Shown piece after piece: positions 27,638 to 34,841 of a stretch of 64,000 nucleotides of DNA. How positions within the stretch are numbered: the first letter of the stretch is position 1; the number at the start of each line of letters is the position of its first letter. The stretch comes from Rugamonas rivuli. Lineage in GTDB: Bacteria; Pseudomonadota; Gammaproteobacteria; Burkholderiales; Burkholderiaceae_D. The DNA lies in contig NZ_WHUF01000008.1 of NCBI RefSeq assembly GCF_009380165.1, positions 248,001-312,000 of the forward strand, written 5' to 3'. The notes beneath the pieces were generated by a model. The model saw only the letters and a list, made by a program, of their open reading frames with translations, did no database searches and had not been told where the DNA came from. Position numbers and translations under genes: made by a program.

Positions 27638-27660
27638 TCAGCGCGTCCGCTTTATCCCGA

Positions 27661-27693
27661 ACCACCGCCTTGCCTGTGCAAGCGGTGGTTTTC
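27661..27693 (+). terminator. Hairpin between recA and recX
   Basis: ACCACCGC / GCGGTGGT arms with a 13-base loop are followed by TTTTCTC. The T tract is imperfect, so it is likely a partial terminator that lowers recX relative to recA, as known in other bacteria. Confidence 0.75.
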
Positions 27694-27713
27694 TCATTGT
27701 GCAGAGGGTTTTT

Positions 27714-28166
27714 ATGGCAGCACCGCAACTCAGCCTGAAGGGCCGCGCCCTGCGCTACCTGTCGATGCGCGAACACAGCCGCATGGAGCTGGCCCGCAAG
27801 CTGGCGCGCTACGCGGAAGAGGGCGACGACGTCGAAGCTCTGCTCGACCTGCTGGAAAAGAACAACTGGCTGTCGCAGGAACGCTTTTCGGAAGCACTGA
27901 TCCACCGCCGTTCGGCCCGCTTCGGCAACAGCCGCATCGTCGCCGAGCTGCAAAGCCACGGCATCAAGGGCGAGGAATTGCAGGAATTGAAGGCCGGCCT
28001 GGCCGAAGGCGAAACCGAGCGCTGCGTCGAAGTCTGGAACCGCAAGTTCGGCACCGTGGCCGCCGATCCACAGGAACGCAACAAGCAGATGCGCTTCCTG
28101 CTGCAACGGGGATTTTCCCAGCGCGCCGTGCAGACCGCGCTCAAGGGCGCCCCGGAAGACGACTAG
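27714..28166 (+). CDS. recX: Regulatory protein RecX
   Basis: RecX binds RecA filaments and limits their growth and activity. The 150-residue helical protein shows SLKGRALRYLSMREHSRMEL, LEKNNWLSQERFSEALI, RFGNSRIVAEL and RFLLQRGFSQRAVQTAL, the repeating three-helix units of the family. AGAGG at 27703 lies six bases before the ATG at 27714; a GTG five codons earlier is rejected. Its position after recA is the standard one. Confidence 0.95.
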   Translation: MAAPQLSLKGRALRYLSMREHSRMELARKLARYAEEGDDVEALLDLLEKNNWLSQERFSEALIHRRSARFGNSRIVAELQSHGIKGEELQELKAGLAEGETERCVEVWNRKFGTVAADPQERNKQMRFLLQRGFSQRAVQTALKGAPEDD

Positions 28167-28420
28167 AACATTGCCGCGCCGCACCATGCAATGTTTCCAT
28201 GACTGAAATAAGACTGGTGAATTTCTTGCCAAAAAGCTCTCGAAACCGCCATTTTCAATGCTCAAAGTTATGTTCTGACGCAACTTGAGGCACCGATGTG
28301 CTACACTTTTGGGGTTTTTGCAGCGCCGCAGGTGCGGTAGTTGTCCGTAGAAGCTGCGGACACGTGCGATCAGCACATGGCTGCTTACTAAATTTCTGCC
28401 GCGAGAGCGGCATCGGTCTT
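28167..28420 (+). other. Intergenic leader between recX and the DUF2889 gene
   Basis: These 254 bases hold no convincing gene. A TACACT at 28302 could be a -10 element, but no well-spaced -35 was found. A hairpin TGTCCG / CGGACA lies at 28342-28362, in what would be the 5' leader of the next gene. Confidence 0.35.
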
Positions 28421-29005
28421 ATGTCCCTGTCAACTCCAGTTACCCGACGTGCGCTCCGGCACACGCGCGCAATTGCCGTCCAAGCGTACGCACGCGATGA
28501 CGGGCTGTGGGATCTTGACGCCCATATCACCGATATCAAAGTCATCGACACCATGCTGGCCTCCGGCCCGCGCGCTGCCGGCACTCCCCTGCATGACCTG
28601 CACCTGCGTTTGACCGTCGATCTGCAACTGAACATCGTCGATGCCGAAGCCGCATCCGATGCCGTTCCGTATCCCGGCCACTGCGACACCATCGCCCCCG
28701 ATTACAAAAAACAGCTGGTCGGCCTGAACCTGATGAAGGGTTTCCGCCACGAGCTCAAGCAACGCCTGGCCGGTATTTCCGGCTGCACCCATTTGACCGA
28801 ACTGGCGCAGATCCTGCCCACGGCCGCGGTGCAGGCGTTCGCCAACGATGTCTGGTCGACCAACGACGCGGCCACCGAGGACCAAGGCGTGCCGCGCCAC
28901 AAGCCGTTTCAACTCGACAAATGCCATGCCCTGCGCACCGACGGCGCAGCAGTGGCACAGTTTTACCCGCGCTGGGTGGCCAAAGCAGCACCAGGTGGCG
29001 CGTAG
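28421..29005 (+). CDS. DUF2889 domain protein
   Basis: This 194-residue soluble protein is a DUF2889 member: RRALRHTRAIAVQAYARDDGLWDLDAHITD, HDLHLRLTVDLQLNIVDAEA and LNLMKGFRHELKQRL. Its function is unknown. It commonly precedes sucCD or lies near recA-recX in Burkholderiales, as here. The ATG at 28421 was chosen because family similarity begins there; the upstream open frame lacks it. No clear ribosome site is visible. Confidence 0.8.
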   Translation: MSLSTPVTRRALRHTRAIAVQAYARDDGLWDLDAHITDIKVIDTMLASGPRAAGTPLHDLHLRLTVDLQLNIVDAEAASDAVPYPGHCDTIAPDYKKQLVGLNLMKGFRHELKQRLAGISGCTHLTELAQILPTAAVQAFANDVWSTNDAATEDQGVPRHKPFQLDKCHALRTDGAAVAQFYPRWVAKAAPGGA

Positions 29006-29082
29006 CAATCTCTGCTTACTAGATTCACACATTTCGCAGTATCAACCGATTTTTACACATCAGCATCAGAAGGGAAGCCAGC

Positions 29083-30252
29083 ATGAAAATCCATGAGTAT
29101 CAAGGCAAAGAAATCCTCCGAAAATTCGGAGTGACGGTTCCGCGCGGTATTCCGTGCATGTCCGTTGAAGAAGCAGTCAAAGCTGCTGAAACCTTGGGCG
29201 GTCCGGTCTGGGTTGTGAAAGCACAAATCCACGCCGGTGGCCGTGGTAAAGGCGGCGGCGTTAAAGTTGCCAAATCGCTGGAACAAGTTAAAGAATTCTC
29301 CGAGCAGATCCTGGGCATGCAGCTGGTCACGCACCAGACCGGCCCTGAAGGCCAGAAAGTACGCCGCCTGCTGATCGAAGAAGGCGCGGACATCAAGAAA
29401 GAACTGTACGTTTCGCTGGTCACCGACCGCGTATCGCAGCGCGTTGTGCTGATGGCTTCCTCCGAAGGCGGCATGGACATCGAAGAAGTTGCCGAGTCCC
29501 ACCCAGAACTGCTGCACTCGATCGCCATCGATCCGTCGATCGGCCTGACCGACGCTGAAGCCGCTGGCATCGCCGCCAAGATCGGTGTGCCGGAAGCTTC
29601 GATCGCCGACGCCGTCACCAACCTGCAAGGCCTGTACAAAGCCTACTGGGAAACCGACTCGTCGCTGGCCGAAATCAACCCGCTGATCCTGACCGGTTCG
29701 GGCAAGGTCATCGCTCTGGACGCCAAGTTCAACTTCGACGCCAACTCGCTGTTCCGTCAACCGGAAATCGTCGCTTACCGCGATCTGGACGAAGAAGATC
29801 CAGCTGAAGTCGAAGCATCGAAATTCGACCTGGCCTACATCTCCCTGGACGGCAACATCGGCTGCCTGGTGAACGGCGCCGGCCTGGCCATGGCTACCAT
29901 GGACACCATCAAGCTGTTCGGCGGTGAGCCAGCCAACTTCCTGGACGTAGGCGGTGGCGCCACGGCTGAGAAAGTGACCGAAGCGTTCAAGATCATGCTG
30001 AAAAACCCAGGCCTGAAAGCCATCCTGGTCAACATCTTCGGCGGCATCATGCGCTGCGACGTGATCGCCGAAGGCGTGATCACCGCATCGAAAGCTGTTT
30101 CGCTGAAAGTGCCACTGGTCGTCCGCATGAAGGGCACCAACGAAGACCTGGGCAAGAAGATGCTGGCCGATTCCGGTCTGCCTATCATCGCTGCCGACAC
30201 CATGGAAGATGCAGCGAAGAGCGTCGTAGCAGCCGCTGCCGGTCAAGCTTAA
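29083..30252 (+). CDS. sucC: Succinyl-CoA synthetase (ADP-forming), beta subunit
   Basis: With SucD it converts succinyl-CoA to succinate with formation of ATP in the TCA cycle. The 389-residue protein begins MKIHEYQGKEILRKFG, has the ATP-grasp segment WVVKAQIHAGGRGKGGGVK, the signature NFLDVGGGATAEKVTEAF, and INIFGGI-type helix (LVNIFGGIMRCD). A strong ribosome site (GAAGGGAAG) precedes the ATG. It is followed by sucD after 13 bases. Codon use is biased, with frequent GAA and AAA, consistent with high expression. Confidence 0.98.
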   Translation: MKIHEYQGKEILRKFGVTVPRGIPCMSVEEAVKAAETLGGPVWVVKAQIHAGGRGKGGGVKVAKSLEQVKEFSEQILGMQLVTHQTGPEGQKVRRLLIEEGADIKKELYVSLVTDRVSQRVVLMASSEGGMDIEEVAESHPELLHSIAIDPSIGLTDAEAAGIAAKIGVPEASIADAVTNLQGLYKAYWETDSSLAEINPLILTGSGKVIALDAKFNFDANSLFRQPEIVAYRDLDEEDPAEVEASKFDLAYISLDGNIGCLVNGAGLAMATMDTIKLFGGEPANFLDVGGGATAEKVTEAFKIMLKNPGLKAILVNIFGGIMRCDVIAEGVITASKAVSLKVPLVVRMKGTNEDLGKKMLADSGLPIIAADTMEDAAKSVVAAAAGQA

Positions 30253-30265
30253 TTAAGGAATCAAC

Positions 30266-31147
30266 ATGTCCATTCTGATCAATAAAGATACCAAAGTTGT
30301 TACTCAAGGGATCACCGGCAAGACCGGCCAGTTCCACACCCGCATGTGCCGCGACTACGCGAACGGCAAAGCTGCTTTCGTAGCAGGCGTGAACCCTAAG
30401 AAAGCCGGCGAAGACTTCGAAGGCATTCCTATTTTCGCTAACGTTACCGAAGCGAAAAAAGAAACCGGCGCCAACGTGTCGGTCATCTACGTACCGCCAG
30501 CAGGCGCGGCCGCCGCGATCTGGGAAGCTGTCGAAGCTGAAATGGATCTGGCTATTTGCATCACCGAAGGCATCCCTGTCCGCGACATGATGGCTTTGAA
30601 GGATCGCATGGCTAAAGCCGGTTCGAAAACCCTGCTGCTGGGCCCTAACTGCCCAGGCCTGATCACCCCTGACGAAATCAAGATCGGCATCATGCCAGGC
30701 CACATCCACCGCAAGGGTCGTATCGGCGTGGTTTCGCGTTCGGGCACCCTGACCTATGAAGCAGTCGGTCAGCTGACCGCACTGGGCCTGGGCCAATCGT
30801 CGGCAGTCGGCATCGGCGGCGACCCGATCAACGGTCTGAAGCACATCGACGTCATGAAGATGTTCAACGACGATCCTGATACCGACGCGGTCATCATGAT
30901 CGGCGAAATCGGCGGTCCAGACGAAGCCAACGCGGCTTACTGGATCAAAGACAACATGAAAAAACCGGTCGTCGGCTTCATCGCCGGTGTTACCGCTCCT
31001 CCGGGCAAGCGCATGGGCCACGCCGGCGCGCTGATCTCCGGCGGCGCTGACACCGCACAAGCCAAACTGGAAATCATGGAAGCTTGCGGCATCACCGTCA
31101 CCAAAAACCCGTCCGAAATGGCGCGTCTGCTGAAAGCCATGCTGTAA
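30266..31147 (+). CDS. sucD: Succinyl-CoA synthetase, alpha subunit
   Basis: The 293-residue subunit binds CoA and carries the phosphohistidine. Seen are GITGKTGQFHTRMCRDYANGK, GPNCPGLITPDEIKIGIMPG, SRSGTLTYEA and the active-site region GHAGALISGG with the phosphorylated His. An AAGGA lies before the ATG. A terminator follows the stop. Confidence 0.98.
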   Translation: MSILINKDTKVVTQGITGKTGQFHTRMCRDYANGKAAFVAGVNPKKAGEDFEGIPIFANVTEAKKETGANVSVIYVPPAGAAAAIWEAVEAEMDLAICITEGIPVRDMMALKDRMAKAGSKTLLLGPNCPGLITPDEIKIGIMPGHIHRKGRIGVVSRSGTLTYEAVGQLTALGLGQSSAVGIGGDPINGLKHIDVMKMFNDDPDTDAVIMIGEIGGPDEANAAYWIKDNMKKPVVGFIAGVTAPPGKRMGHAGALISGGADTAQAKLEIMEACGITVTKNPSEMARLLKAML

Positions 31148-31177
31148 TAACAGCTTGCTTTAATGTGGAATAATGAA

Positions 31178-31200
31178 GGGGAGCTCAGGCTCCCCTTTTT
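31178..31200 (+). terminator. Rho-independent terminator after sucD
   Basis: GGGGAGC / GCTCCCC with a 4-base loop is followed directly by TTTTT. It ends just before the ribosome site of the FHA gene, so that gene either depends on read-through or has a promoter inside the region. Confidence 0.9.
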
Positions 31201-31214
31201 CATTGGAGAACAGA

Positions 31215-31790
31215 TTGGCGAAGATCCTTATCTCGCGGGACGGACAATTAGAACAGCAAGTACAACTGAGCAAAGAGCGGATGACCATCGGCCGTCACCC
31301 GCGCAACGACATCGTGCTGACGCATCCGGCCGTCAGCGGCGACCACGCGGTCATCGTCACCATCCTTGACGACTCCTTTCTGGAAGATCTGCACAGCACC
31401 AACGGCACCTTCGTCAACGGCCACCGTATCGGCAAGCACTTCCTGCAGCACCAGGATGTGATCAAGATGGCCAAGTTCCAGGTCGAGTTTGTCGCCGACG
31501 GCGTACGGCCGATGATGGCGGCGGCGCCCGTGCTGGCGCAGATCGAAGTCTTAAACGGCAACAATGCCGGCAAACAAATGGCGCTGACCAAGCCGCAGAC
31601 CACGCTCGGCCGCGCCGGCGTGCAGGTGGTGGTGATCCATCGCCACCCGGACGCCTACACCATCACCCACCAGGAGGGCGCGCAGGCGCCGCTGGTCAAC
31701 GACATCCCCCTCGGCAAGCAGCCGCAGCGCTTGAACCATGGCGACGTGATCGACCTGGGCGGCACGCACATGGCCTTTCGCATCTCCTGA
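31215..31790 (+). CDS. FHA-domain protein
   Basis: The 191-residue cytoplasmic protein has an N-terminal forkhead-associated domain (residues about 1-95): TIGRHPRNDIVLTHPAVSGDHA and LEDLHSTNGTFVNGHRI carry the conserved Gly-Arg, Ser-x-x-His and Asn residues that bind phosphothreonine. The second half looks like a weaker, degenerate FHA repeat (TTLGRAGVQVVVIHRHPDAYTI). The start is TTG 31215, with GGAG six bases upstream. No kinase gene is next to it. Its stop codon lies inside the first pilin upstream palindrome, and its last bases were copied in the pilin duplication. Confidence 0.85.
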   Translation: MAKILISRDGQLEQQVQLSKERMTIGRHPRNDIVLTHPAVSGDHAVIVTILDDSFLEDLHSTNGTFVNGHRIGKHFLQHQDVIKMAKFQVEFVADGVRPMMAAAPVLAQIEVLNGNNAGKQMALTKPQTTLGRAGVQVVVIHRHPDAYTITHQEGAQAPLVNDIPLGKQPQRLNHGDVIDLGGTHMAFRIS

Positions 31791-31803
31791 CAATATTTGT
31801 CAG
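31787..31803 (+). promoter_or_regulatory. Palindromic upstream activator site, pilin copy 1 (PilR-like)
   Basis: CTGACAATATTTGTCAG has perfect six-base arms and overlaps the FHA stop codon. Related half-matches (CTGACAAAAAACGGCAG at 31838, CGACAGTTTTTGGCAG at 31871) follow at intervals before the sigma-54 promoter, as expected for binding of an enhancer-type activator such as PilR. The identity of the activator is inferred. Confidence 0.6.
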
Positions 31804-31915
31804 CTACGTGGCAAGCAGGCAAATTGCGACGCCACGACTGACAAAAAACGGCAGTCCGAGCAGCCTAAAGCGACAGTTTTTGGCAGATTTGGCGGTTTTG
31901 AGCAGCAAAACGGGG

Positions 31916-31930
31916 TGGCACATCAATTGC
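31916..31930 (+). promoter_or_regulatory. Sigma-54 promoter of pilin gene 1
   Basis: TGGCACATCAATTGC matches the consensus TGGCAC-N5-TTGC exactly, with GG and GC ten bases apart. It lies 56 bases before the pilin ATG, giving a leader of about 45 bases. Confidence 0.9.
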
Positions 31931-31986
31931 GAATAGCTGGGTGTCCCATCTAATTTTGTCGTTCAACACACCCCCAGGAGTCGAAA

Positions 31987-32454
31987 ATGCAACCCATGAA
32001 AATGATGAAGAAACAAGCACAGGCCGGCTTCACTCTGATCGAACTGATGATCGTAGTCGCCATTATCGGTATCCTGGCCGCCGTGGCGATCCCGGCGTAC
32101 AGCGATTACACGGTGAAAGCCAAGATGGCGAATGCCCAGGGCGCGATCGATTCGATCAAGACTGCGGTGGCACTGTGCGCTCAGGAAAGTGGAGGCGATC
32201 TGACCGGTTGCAACGCCGGCGCCAAAGGCGTACCGACCTTCACCGTGACCAAGGAAGTGTCCGCCGCCACCGTTACCGACGGCGTGATCGTTGAAACCTT
32301 CGCCACCGGCGTCGGCAAAAACATCGATGGCAAAACCGCAACCTTTACCCCGACCATCGCCGCCGGTGCAGCTAACGTAACCTGGAACGTGACCACCACC
32401 GTCACCAACACCGCAGCGTCGCAAGCGCTGACCAAGAACAACATCGTCCCATAA
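31987..32454 (+). CDS. pilA: Type IV major pilin, copy 1
   Basis: This 155-residue type IVa pilin has a 14-residue leader with the prepilin peptidase site AQAG/FTLIELMIVVAIIGIL and Glu5, then the hydrophobic assembly helix. The mature globular part is Thr/Ala-rich. Two Cys lie only 11 residues apart in the middle (C64, C75) and there is no C-terminal Cys pair, so the usual C-terminal disulphide loop is absent. AGGAG precedes the ATG. It is transcribed from a perfect sigma-54 promoter, the common PilS/PilR arrangement. It differs from copy 2 at ten residues. Confidence 0.94.
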   Translation: MQPMKMMKKQAQAGFTLIELMIVVAIIGILAAVAIPAYSDYTVKAKMANAQGAIDSIKTAVALCAQESGGDLTGCNAGAKGVPTFTVTKEVSAATVTDGVIVETFATGVGKNIDGKTATFTPTIAAGAANVTWNVTTTVTNTAASQALTKNNIVP

Positions 32455-32479
32455 CGCTCCTGGGTTAGACGAAAAAAAA

Positions 32480-32529
32480 CCCGCCAGTCTGAGCGCGATC
32501 AAGATCGCGTTCAGACTGGCGGGTTTTTT
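32480..32529 (+). terminator. Long bidirectional terminator after pilin 1
   Basis: A very long stem: CCCGCCAGTCTGA pairs with TCAGACTGGCGGG and the inner GCGATC with GATCGC, flanked by A-run and T-run on the two sides. It insulates the second pilin unit from the first. Confidence 0.9.
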
Positions 32530-32616
32530 CGTTTCCGACGATTTTTTGACGCTCGACGATCAGTGCCCGGCAGGCCGGGCGACTTGGGCGGCACGCATGG
32601 GGCCCCTCAGAATCGC

Positions 32617-32633
32617 CTGACAATATTTGTCAG
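32617..32633 (+). promoter_or_regulatory. Palindromic upstream activator site, pilin copy 2 (PilR-like)
   Basis: Identical CTGACAATATTTGTCAG, with the same follow-on half sites TTGACAAAAAACGGCAG and CGACAGTTTTTGGCAG downstream. Conservation amid diverged flanks supports a binding role. Confidence 0.6.
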
Positions 32634-32746
32634 CGTCCTAGCCGGTTGACAAATTGCGTCGCTGCGATTGACAAAAAACGGCAGCCCTGGTGGCGAAAAG
32701 CGACAGTTTTTGGCAGATTTTGCGGGTTTTCACCCCGGAAATTGGG

Positions 32747-32761
32747 TGGCACACCAATTGC
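32747..32761 (+). promoter_or_regulatory. Sigma-54 promoter of pilin gene 2
   Basis: TGGCACACCAATTGC fits TGGCAC-N5-TTGC exactly, 56 bases before the ATG, the same distance as in copy 1. Confidence 0.9.
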
Positions 32762-32817
32762 TCATAGCTAAGTGTCCTACCAAATTTTGATGTTCAACAC
32801 ACCCCCAGGAGTCGAAA

Positions 32818-33285
32818 ATGAAATCCGTGAAAATGATGAAGAAACAAGCACAAGCCGGCTTCACCCTGATCGAACTGATGATCGTGGTTGCCATTATCGG
32901 TATTCTGGCCGCCGTGGCGATCCCGGCGTACAGCGACTACACGGTGAAAGCCAAGATGGCGAATGCCCAGGGCGCGATCGATTCGATCAAGACTGCGGTG
33001 GCACTGTGCGCCCAGGAAGGTGGAGGGGATCTGACCGGTTGCAACGCCGGCGCCAAAGGTGTACCGACCTTCACCCCGACCAAAGAAGTTTCCGGCGCCA
33101 CCGTTACCGACGGCGTGATTGTTGAAACCTTCGCTGCCGGCGTCGGCAAGGACATCGACGGCAAAACCGCGACCTTCACCCCGACCATCGCCGCTGGTGC
33201 AGCGAACGTAACCTGGAACGTGACCACCACCGTCACCAACACCGCAGCGTCGCAAGCACTGACCAAAAACAACGTCGCCCCTTAA
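32818..33285 (+). CDS. Type IV major pilin, copy 2
   Basis: The 155 residues are identical to copy 1 except at ten positions: three in the leader, five scattered in the globular domain (for example Thr-Pro-Thr for Thr-Val-Thr, Asp for Asn), and two at the C-terminus. The cleavage site AQAG/FTLIEL and both mid-domain Cys are kept. AGGAG precedes the ATG. With its own sigma-54 promoter and terminator it is a complete second unit, so both genes can be expressed. It may allow mixed pili or simple dosage increase. Confidence 0.93.
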   Translation: MKSVKMMKKQAQAGFTLIELMIVVAIIGILAAVAIPAYSDYTVKAKMANAQGAIDSIKTAVALCAQEGGGDLTGCNAGAKGVPTFTPTKEVSGATVTDGVIVETFAAGVGKDIDGKTATFTPTIAAGAANVTWNVTTTVTNTAASQALTKNNVAP

Positions 33286-33297
33286 TGTTCTTGGGCT

Positions 33298-33328
33298 AAA
33301 AAAAACCGGCTTCGGCCGGTTTTTTTTC
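33298..33328 (+). terminator. Bidirectional terminator between pilin 2 and ycgR
   Basis: AACCGGC / GCCGGTT with loop TTCG-like centre, flanked by A8 on the left and T8 on the right; serves both convergent genes. Confidence 0.9.
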
Positions 33329-33331
33329 GTC

Positions 33332-34045
33332 TCAGACGATCTTCTGCCGATCGGCGATCAGCGCCTCGTAGGTCAGGTTTTGCAGCATGGTGTAGTGGAC
33401 CGGATCCAGGTCGATGAACTGCACGCCGTAGGTGAACACCTCGGCCTTGTCGCTGGTGGCCGGCTTGACCACGTTGATGTTGCGGATGGTGGCATTCGGA
33501 TTGATGCGCACCTGGCGGTTGCCGGGCTGGGCGATCAGGTAGAAGGACAGGCCGACCTGAGCCTCGTCCTCGGACAGTTTTTTTGCCGACTCGATCAGCG
33601 CGCCGGAAACGCTCAGGTTCACCAGGAATACCGAGGTGGTACCGGCCGGCGAGGTCACCTGGGCCGGGATATCGACCTTGACCCGCATCGCCGCGCGCAG
33701 GCTGGTGCCCTGGATCGACACCGGGAACGACAGATGGACATAGAACAGCGGCCGTGGGAACACGCGTTGCACGACGCAAGAGAATGAGCAGACGTTGACG
33801 CCGGAGAAGACGCGGATGGTCAGCTTGTCGCCGTCATTGAGGGCGATCGGTGCGCCATTCTCGAACGGAACCTTGACGATCATATACTCGTCTTTGACCC
33901 AGCCGATCAGCGTGGAGAAGTGCTGGATAGGCTTGATGGTGCGATGAGTAATGAACTGAATCCTGCCGCCCACCTGCAGGTTCATCTGTTCGAATTCGTA
34001 TTCCTGAGTCTTGGCTTCGCTCGGTGGAGGAGGGTTGCTGCTCAT
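33332..34045 (-). CDS. ycgR: Flagellar brake protein YcgR-like, PilZ domain
   Basis: The 237-residue protein has an N-terminal YcgR domain (about residues 15-110) and a C-terminal PilZ domain. The c-di-GMP-binding residues are present: RAAMRVKV (RxxxR) and NLSVSGALI (the D/NxSxxG motif). YcgR with bound c-di-GMP slows the flagellar motor; other members act on type IV pili. Its location beside the pilin genes makes the latter worth noting. A good sigma-70 promoter lies 70 to 100 bases upstream. No flagellar genes are in the window. Confidence 0.88.
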   Translation of the reverse strand: MSSNPPPPSEAKTQEYEFEQMNLQVGGRIQFITHRTIKPIQHFSTLIGWVKDEYMIVKVPFENGAPIALNDGDKLTIRVFSGVNVCSFSCVVQRVFPRPLFYVHLSFPVSIQGTSLRAAMRVKVDIPAQVTSPAGTTSVFLVNLSVSGALIESAKKLSEDEAQVGLSFYLIAQPGNRQVRINPNATIRNINVVKPATSDKAEVFTYGVQFIDLDPVHYTMLQNLTYEALIADRQKIV

Positions 34046-34115
34046 TCAAATTCTTTCTCGTATGCGCGAGGCGGGTACGGTGAGGCCTACGTCAAAAATT
34101 ACTTCAGCAACATTT

Positions 34116-34144
34116 ATTATATACGCGCCATGCAAAGGTAACAA
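34116..34144 (-). promoter_or_regulatory. Sigma-70 promoter of ycgR
   Basis: Read on the minus strand: TTGTTA, 17 bases, then a perfect TATAAT at 34121-34116. It is located about 70 bases before the ycgR start. Confidence 0.7.
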
Positions 34145-34258
34145 TCAGACAATAGGTTGAGATGCCAAATGGTCGCAGACTAGCCAACAGGAGGGGGCGC
34201 AACGCCGAAAACCGTTGCATTTCGGCGCTCATCAGGGAGATGGAGGAGGGAAGACGAG

Positions 34259-34762
34259 TTAGCTCGTGACGCTCCAGTCGCCCGACTTGCCGCCATGCTT
34301 CTCCATCACGCGGATATCGGTCATCACCATGCCCCGGTCCACCGCCTTGCACATGTCGTACACGGTCAGCAGCCCGACTTGCACGGCGGTCAGCGCCTCC
34401 ATTTCCACCCCGGTCTTGCCGTAGGTTTCAACCTGCGCCTTGCAGTGCACGCTCGACGCGGCGACATCGGTCTCGAAATCCACCGTCACGCGGGTCAAGG
34501 CCAGCGGGTGGCACAGCGGCACCAGGTCGCTGGTGCGCTTGGACGCCATGATGGCGGCGATCCGCGCGATGCCCAGCACGTCGCCTTTCTTGGCCGTGCC
34601 GCCGGTGATGATGGCCAGCGTCTCCGGTTTCATGCGGATGGTGCCGCTGGCCAGCGCGATGCGGTGCGTCTCCGTCTTGGCGCCGACGTCGACCATGTGC
34701 GCCTGGCCGGAGCTGTCGAAGTGGGTCAGGTGGTCGGCGGGCGCGGAGTTTTCGATGGTCAT
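34259..34762 (-). CDS. moaC: Cyclic pyranopterin monophosphate synthase
   Basis: MoaC completes the first stage of molybdenum cofactor synthesis, converting the MoaA product to cyclic pyranopterin monophosphate. The 167-residue protein shows MVDVGAKTETHRIALASG, KKGDVLGIARIAAIMASKRTSDLVPLCHPL (substrate pocket), VETYGKTGVEMEALTAVQVGLLTVYDMCKA and LMEKHGGKSG-like end. All expected blocks are present. It is divergent from the BepA-like protease gene; other moa genes are not in the window. Confidence 0.96.
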   Translation of the reverse strand: MTIENSAPADHLTHFDSSGQAHMVDVGAKTETHRIALASGTIRMKPETLAIITGGTAKKGDVLGIARIAAIMASKRTSDLVPLCHPLALTRVTVDFETDVAASSVHCKAQVETYGKTGVEMEALTAVQVGLLTVYDMCKAVDRGMVMTDIRVMEKHGGKSGDWSVTS

Positions 34763-34841
34763 GGTAGGCTGAAAAACGTAACAAAATAATTCGTCGGCGG
34801 ACGCCGTGCGTGAGCGCCCAAGTTGCGGGTATCATATCATC

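Larger units (their letters stand above)
31751..32480 (+). repeat. Tandem duplication, copy 1 (FHA 3' end, regulatory region and pilin gene)
   Basis: It matches 32580-33305 at an offset of about 830 bases. Matching begins in the last 40 bases of the FHA coding region, continues through the palindrome, sigma-54 promoter and pilin gene, and fades at the following terminator. Confidence 0.85.
32455..32817 (+). other. Region between the two pilin genes
   Basis: The 363 bases hold no gene. They contain the terminator of pilin 1, about 50 bases of unrelated GC-rich DNA, a decayed copy of the end of the FHA gene (near 32580-32619), the second palindrome, and the sigma-54 promoter of pilin 2. Confidence 0.75.
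32580..33305 (+). repeat. Tandem duplication, copy 2
   Basis: Second copy of the unit at 31751. The fragment of the FHA gene at its left edge has mutated (a small deletion and substitutions), whereas the palindrome and the pilin reading frame are kept almost unchanged, showing selection on regulation and protein. Confidence 0.85.

Noticed and set aside
28285..28307. TTGAGG / TACACT as a promoter for the DUF2889 gene
   Set aside because: Spacing is only 11 bases, too short for sigma-70.
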